Source: an uncultured Moraxella sp.
GTDB taxonomy: Bacteria > Pseudomonadota > Gammaproteobacteria > Pseudomonadales > Moraxellaceae
DNA: 24,148 nucleotides
Direction of reading: 5' to 3'
Assembly (NCBI GenBank): GCA_943908405.1
Contig: CALTTE010000022.1
Coordinates: forward strand, 1-24,148
Shown one piece after another: positions 20,000 through 24,148 of the stretch. A program made the translations under genes and the position numbers. Each line of letters starts with the position of its first letter. The stretch's first letter is position 1. The notes under the pieces are model-generated. The model was given only the letters and a program-made list of their open reading frames with translations. It was not told the DNA's origin and made no database searches.

Positions 20000-22852
20000 T
20001 CACTCAGGACTTATTGCTATTAGCACTCGCACGCTGTCAGGCACAAGCGATAAAATATCCAACGCTTCTAACCCTTGCGTTTGCATTTTTTGCAATGCCA
20101 TAATTTCATCATCACGAATATTGGGATTGATGGTTTGTAAATAGACCAAACGTTTTATTTCTTTATCAAAATACGCCTCAAAATTTTGTTTGGCGATAGC
20201 GGTTGCGGTTTTAAGCTTGTCTTTTGCCAATTGCGTGGCACAGCGATAACCATCAGCAATTACCGTTTCACGCAATTTAATCGCTTGTAATGCCGTTTGT
20301 CTGTCAAGCCGTCCAATCAATGGGCTGATTTTATCCAGCGTTGCCACATCGCTTAAGTCTTCCCCTGTTTGAGTTAATAACAATCGCAAATGATTATTGG
20401 GCAAAAAAGCATTTAAATTCAAATAACTGGGGGCAATCGCTTCAATCTTAAAATACACCTCAAGCAAGATGAACCCTTGTGGCATAGCTTTAGTAGTTAG
20501 CGTTGCCACCGCTGTATTGCCAAAAGTACTACTACCGAGCAGCTCATAAATTGCCAACATCAAAGGGTGCTCGTGAGTCATAAACGCTACGTCCTCACGC
20601 ATCAAAGCATACGCCCTATCAAAACTTAAGGTCATTCCCATCTCATCAATCGGCAACCCTGACAATAAGGTTTCATCAGTGTGATTGTCATCGATTGGGT
20701 GAATCACCCAGCTACCATCTCGCTGGATACTATAATCAATCGCCAATTCCTCCAAAAATCGTGCCAGAAAATTGGCAAGCAAAGGGCTTTTATCAAATTC
20801 TTGCATCGCTTGTACAATACGATTTGCCACCGTTGGACGACACGAATTATATTCAAGCAATCTGTCTCGCCCTGCTTGTAGCTCAAGCTCCAATGTTTGA
20901 CGATAATCGCACGCTTGGGCAATCAATGCCAACAGCTGTTCAGGATGGTCTTGCTCCAATAGCGGTTTTAATTCGCCAATAAACGCCTCTTGTACGGATT
21001 GGGCAGCAGGACTAACCGCACTAAAGATATTTAATGCCCCATCATACCAACGATACAATCGCTCTTGGGCAGTGCCAGCCACAAAAGGCACGTGCAAATT
21101 GATGATTTGGGTTTGACCAATGCGGTCAAGCCGCCCAATGCGTTGCTCTAGTGTATCAGGATTGGCAGGCAAATCAAACAACACCAAATGATGGGCAAAT
21201 TGAAAATTACGCCCCTCAGAACCAATCTCTGAGCACAACAAAATTTGAGCCCCTGCTGGGTCGGCAAAATAGGCCGCCGCTTGGTCTCGCTCCAACAGAC
21301 TCATTGTCTCATTAAACATTGCGGTTTTGATGCCAGCGTGCAATCGCAGTGCCAACTCCAAGTTTTGCACGGTTGCCCCGCTTCTAGCAATCAGTAGCAC
21401 CTTGTCAAATTTTAATTTGCCTTTTAGCAGCTCAATCAGCCACGGCACACGTGGGTCGTCTTGCATCCACTCACCCTCTGGGCAACGCTCTTCAGCCCAT
21501 AATTGCTCTGACAGCTTACCGATTGTTTGATAACTGCCGATCCAAGCCTTGGGTAAGGGCAAAGGATAAGCAGTAGTTTGTCGCCCCAAAAATCCTGTGA
21601 TACTCTCACGGGTGTTGCGAAACAACACACGCCCAGTACCGTGGCGGTCAAGCAATTCATTGATTAACTGTTGTCTTAGCTTGTCATCTTTATCTAAATT
21701 GACCAACGCATCAGCATCATAACCCAACAATCCTGCCACCGCTTGACACTGCTTGCCACTCAAAACCACCCCATCAATCAATGCCGTTGCTATTTGAGCC
21801 ACCAAAGCAAATTCTTCTTGCTCAGCAATAAATTCATCCAAATCATCAAAACGGTCTTTATCCAACAACCGCAAACGAGCAAAATGGCTGTGCAATCCCA
21901 ATTGTTCTGGAGTGGCCGTTAACAACAACAGTCCTTTGACTTGGTCAGCAAAGGCTTCAACCAGTCTATATTTGTCATTACCACCTGTTTGCTCGTCCCA
22001 ATGCAAATGATGAGCCTCATCTACCACAAGCATATCAAACCCTGCAATCATTGCCTGTTCAAACAAATCGGCGTGGTCCAACAATAAATCAATACTGGCA
22101 ATAATGCATTGCTCGGTTAAAAACACATTTTGTTCAGGATTATGCTCTTTAATCGCCGCCGTTCGCACCAAATCAAACAAAGCAAAATCCAAATTAAATC
22201 GTCTTTTTAATTCAATCATCCATTGATATTGCAAACTGTCTGGCACCAAAATCAAAACCCGCTTGGCTTTGGCACTCAATAACTGATTGTGCAAAATCAA
22301 TCCTGCCTCAATGGTTTTACCAAGCCCCACCTCATCAGCCAGCAACACACGAGGAGACAGACGTTTACCCACTTCGTGGGCAATGTATAATTGATGGGGA
22401 ATAATATCTACCCTTGCCCCCATTAGCCCTTGCAGTGGGTGTTTGGCAATAAAATTTTGCAATCGCAACGCATCGCAACGTAACTGATAAGACGTTTCAC
22501 TAGCAATCTTACCTGCCAGTAATCTATCTAACGGTTTTGCCAAATTCACATTGGCAGACAAACGAGTTTCCATCAAGCTTTTGCCACAGCTAAGCTGATA
22601 ACGCAGCACTCCTTCAATAATCTCCACCTGTACCACGGTATGTTGTCGCCCTTCAATATCCGTTACTGTATCGCCAGTCGCAAATACCACCCTTGACAAC
22701 GCCATCGCCGATTTGGCGTAAACTCGCATCTCTTCACTTTGGGGGAATAGCACTGTTACCGACCGCTCATCCAATGCAACCACCACGCCAAGCCCTAGGC
22801 TACTCTCACTGTCGGACAAATACCGCTGACCTATCGCAAAATTATCGCTCAT
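20000..22852 (-). CDS. rapA: RNA polymerase-associated helicase-like ATPase RapA
   Basis: RapA (HepA) is a Swi2/Snf2 ATPase that binds RNA polymerase and helps recycle it after transcription. The product is 950 residues (E. coli 968). The N-terminal Tudor-like domains (about 1-110, FAIGQRYLSDSESSLGLGVV) are followed by helicase lobe 1 with motif I LLADEVGLGKTIEAG (about 170-184), motif II VVDEAHHL (276-283) and motif III LLTATPEQLG (about 309-319). Lobe 2 has SEIGSEGRNFQFAHHLVLFD and QRIGRLDRIGQ. The C-terminal RapA-specific region completes it. Length and motifs are intact. A GGGTGGGG stretch precedes the ATG very closely, so the ribosome binding site is unusual. It is a single gene, diverging from the dehydrogenase at 23168. 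Confidence 0.97.
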   Translation of the reverse strand: MSDNFAIGQRYLSDSESSLGLGVVVALDERSVTVLFPQSEEMRVYAKSAMALSRVVFATGDTVTDIEGRQHTVVQVEIIEGVLRYQLSCGKSLMETRLSANVNLAKPLDRLLAGKIASETSYQLRCDALRLQNFIAKHPLQGLMGARVDIIPHQLYIAHEVGKRLSPRVLLADEVGLGKTIEAGLILHNQLLSAKAKRVLILVPDSLQYQWMIELKRRFNLDFALFDLVRTAAIKEHNPEQNVFLTEQCIIASIDLLLDHADLFEQAMIAGFDMLVVDEAHHLHWDEQTGGNDKYRLVEAFADQVKGLLLLTATPEQLGLHSHFARLRLLDKDRFDDLDEFIAEQEEFALVAQIATALIDGVVLSGKQCQAVAGLLGYDADALVNLDKDDKLRQQLINELLDRHGTGRVLFRNTRESITGFLGRQTTAYPLPLPKAWIGSYQTIGKLSEQLWAEERCPEGEWMQDDPRVPWLIELLKGKLKFDKVLLIARSGATVQNLELALRLHAGIKTAMFNETMSLLERDQAAAYFADPAGAQILLCSEIGSEGRNFQFAHHLVLFDLPANPDTLEQRIGRLDRIGQTQIINLHVPFVAGTAQERLYRWYDGALNIFSAVSPAAQSVQEAFIGELKPLLEQDHPEQLLALIAQACDYRQTLELELQAGRDRLLEYNSCRPTVANRIVQAMQEFDKSPLLANFLARFLEELAIDYSIQRDGSWVIHPIDDNHTDETLLSGLPIDEMGMTLSFDRAYALMREDVAFMTHEHPLMLAIYELLGSSTFGNTAVATLTTKAMPQGFILLEVYFKIEAIAPSYLNLNAFLPNNHLRLLLTQTGEDLSDVATLDKISPLIGRLDRQTALQAIKLRETVIADGYRCATQLAKDKLKTATAIAKQNFEAYFDKEIKRLVYLQTINPNIRDDEIMALQKMQTQGLEALDILSLVPDSVRVLIAISPE

Positions 22853-23167
22853 ACCCCACCCATCAAAAATTTAATTCAAATGGTTATGATAATGATAAAT
22901 CAAAATTTTTCAAGCAAAACACCCCATCAAACCAAATAAATCATAAGCCAATAAGCCCTTTAATTTTAATTGATTTTAATTTTTTAATCTGTTTAATACG
23001 GTTTAACAATTTAACAGTTTAATGGTTTAATGGTTATATTTAAACCATTATATTTAATTTAACACCAATCTTTAATAAAATAAATACAAGCACCACCAAC
23101 ACATCATTGCAAGACCCCATAAAATATGTTACCCTTAAAACCAACAGAACTCAAAAAAGGATCAATA
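22853..23167. other. Divergent region between rapA and the D-2-hydroxyacid dehydrogenase gene
   Basis: This 315-bp stretch is very AT-rich, with many short TTTAA-type repeats and a perfect 10-bp inverted repeat (23020-23050). No gene is supported; the open frame entering from 22693 is a shadow of rapA. Confidence 0.55.
23020..23050. other. Inverted repeat upstream of the dehydrogenase gene
   Basis: TAATGGTTTA (23020-23029) and TAAACCATTA (23041-23050) are perfect arms with an 11-nt spacer. A second TAATGG half-site in the spacer offers an alternative pairing. It could be a regulator site. Confidence 0.45.
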
Positions 23168-24106
23168 ATGAAAGCTGTTTTTTTGGATCAAGCCACCTTA
23201 TCTATTCCACTCACACCGCCAGAGGGATTGAGCGAATTTATTGCTTATGACACCACCAATCCCAGTCAAATTATTGAACGTAGTAAAGACGCTGATATTA
23301 TCATCACCAACAAAGTTGTATTTGACAGTGTCATTATTAAGCAATTACCCCAATTAAAACTCATTCAAATTGCCGCTACAGGAATGAACAACGTGGATTT
23401 GACCGCTTGCAAAAGCAAAAATATCACTGTCAAAAATGTCGCTGATTACAGCACAAAAAGCGTACCAGAACATACCTTTATGTTGATTTTAACCGCAATG
23501 CGGGCGGGGCTATACTACCACAACAACGCCACCAATGGCACTTGGCAAAAAGATGGTAAATTTTGTTTGGTTGATTTGCCTATTTTGGATTTGCACAATA
23601 AAACACTTGGCATTATTGGGGCAGGAACCATTGGTAGAGCAGTAGCGACCATCGGACGAGCTTTTGGAATGAACGTTTTGTATGCCGAACATCAAGGCAA
23701 ATCCCCAAGAAACAACGACTACACCGATTTTAACACCGTATTACAAACCGCAGATATTTTATCTATTCATTGTGCCTTAACCGATGACACCTATCATTTA
23801 ATCAATGAAGACACCTTATCCACCATTGCCAAAGGGGATAAAAAACCATTGATTGTCAATGCTGCCCGTGGCGGGGTGGTTGATAGTCAAGCGGTCGTTA
23901 ATGCCATCAAAGATGATATTATTTTGGGCTACGCAAGCGATGTCTTTGAACAAGAACCACCAAACGATAATGAACCTTTGTTGAGCCTAAATAACCACCC
24001 TAGAGTTTTTTTAACACCGCATAACGCTTGGGCAAGTGTCAACAGTCAACACAAACTATGGCAAACACTCTCCAAACAAATTAGCGATTTTGTCAATAAT
24101 CATTAA
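23168..24106 (+). CDS. D-2-hydroxyacid dehydrogenase, probably glycerate/hydroxypyruvate type
   Basis: The 312-residue NAD(P)-dependent enzyme interconverts D-2-hydroxyacids and 2-oxoacids. The nucleotide-binding motif is GAGTIGRAVATIG (151-163). The catalytic set is R234 (NAARGGVVD), E263 (DVFEQEPP) and H285 (LTPHNAWAS). The TPHxAWAS ending and the AEHQGK segment after the second Rossmann strand resemble glycerate dehydrogenases more than D-lactate enzymes, which is family knowledge rather than proof. ATG at 23168 is chosen because AAAAAAGGA lies just upstream; an in-frame ATG at 23126 lacks one. A terminator follows at 24126. It is a single-gene unit, so the neighbours do not reveal the pathway. 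Confidence 0.88.
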   Translation: MKAVFLDQATLSIPLTPPEGLSEFIAYDTTNPSQIIERSKDADIIITNKVVFDSVIIKQLPQLKLIQIAATGMNNVDLTACKSKNITVKNVADYSTKSVPEHTFMLILTAMRAGLYYHNNATNGTWQKDGKFCLVDLPILDLHNKTLGIIGAGTIGRAVATIGRAFGMNVLYAEHQGKSPRNNDYTDFNTVLQTADILSIHCALTDDTYHLINEDTLSTIAKGDKKPLIVNAARGGVVDSQAVVNAIKDDIILGYASDVFEQEPPNDNEPLLSLNNHPRVFLTPHNAWASVNSQHKLWQTLSKQISDFVNNH

Positions 24107-24125
24107 CCAAACAACACCCCAAATC

Positions 24126-24148
24126 AGCCGCTTAAATTTAGCGGCTTT
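24126..24148 (+). terminator. Terminator of the dehydrogenase gene
   Basis: AGCCGC (24126-24131) and GCGGCT (24141-24146) form a stem with an A/T loop, entering a T-run at the window edge, so the T-tract is only partly visible. Confidence 0.8.

Noticed and set aside
1..24148. Mobile element or genomic island
   Set aside because: No transposase, integrase, phage gene, terminal inverted repeat with target duplication, or clear composition break was found.

Overview
The window reads as ordinary chromosome of a gammaproteobacterium of the Moraxellaceae, most likely Moraxella or a close relative. This is inferred from the AT-rich intergenic DNA, the moderate-GC coding DNA, the use of TTG and GTG starts, and the set of housekeeping genes (rplY-pth, ibaG-murA, comM, rnr, rapA). 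There is no tRNA, rRNA, CRISPR array, integrase, transposase or phage gene.

Layout. 172-1848 (-) is ETF:ubiquinone oxidoreductase. A 535-bp divergent gap separates it from murI (2384-3331, +), which carries an unusual repetitive N-terminal extension. Next comes a two-gene + strand unit: a DUF4062-like protein (3589-4533) and a 60-residue acidic protein (4543-4725), closed by a bidirectional terminator. Converging on that terminator is a minus-strand block: rplY (7438-8118), pth (6643-7218), an MltB-type lytic transglycosylase (5180-6451) and an unrecognised 103-residue protein (4794-5105). putP (8663-10162, +) has an inverted repeat overlapping its probable -10 region. rlmH (10449-10925, -) is followed by a + strand series: RDD membrane protein, overlapping yraN, ibaG, murA and comM. 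gph (-), a secreted eight-strand-type outer membrane barrel (16623-17381, +), rnr (-), rapA (-) and a D-2-hydroxyacid dehydrogenase (23168-24106, +) complete the window.

Functional themes. Cell wall synthesis and turnover are well represented (MurI makes D-glutamate, MurA commits UDP-GlcNAc to peptidoglycan, the MltB-like enzyme cuts murein). Translation and RNA metabolism are represented by L25, Pth, RlmH, RNase R and RapA. Respiratory electron entry (ETF-QO), proline uptake (PutP), and DNA uptake or recombination (ComM) make up the rest.

The most unusual property is not a gene. Nearly every intergenic gap of more than about 100 bp contains short, recent-looking head-to-tail duplications with units of roughly 11-20 bp, most often 14-16 bp. 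Two coding regions (the MurI N-terminus and a surface loop of the outer membrane barrel) carry 15-bp in-frame versions. Other points worth a second look are the DUF4062 operon with repeats running into its -35 element, the putP operator-like inverted repeat, a terminator built into the last codons of rnr, and a 17-codon reading frame that resembles the start of the RDD gene. I did not find a convincing complete new defence or mobile system.
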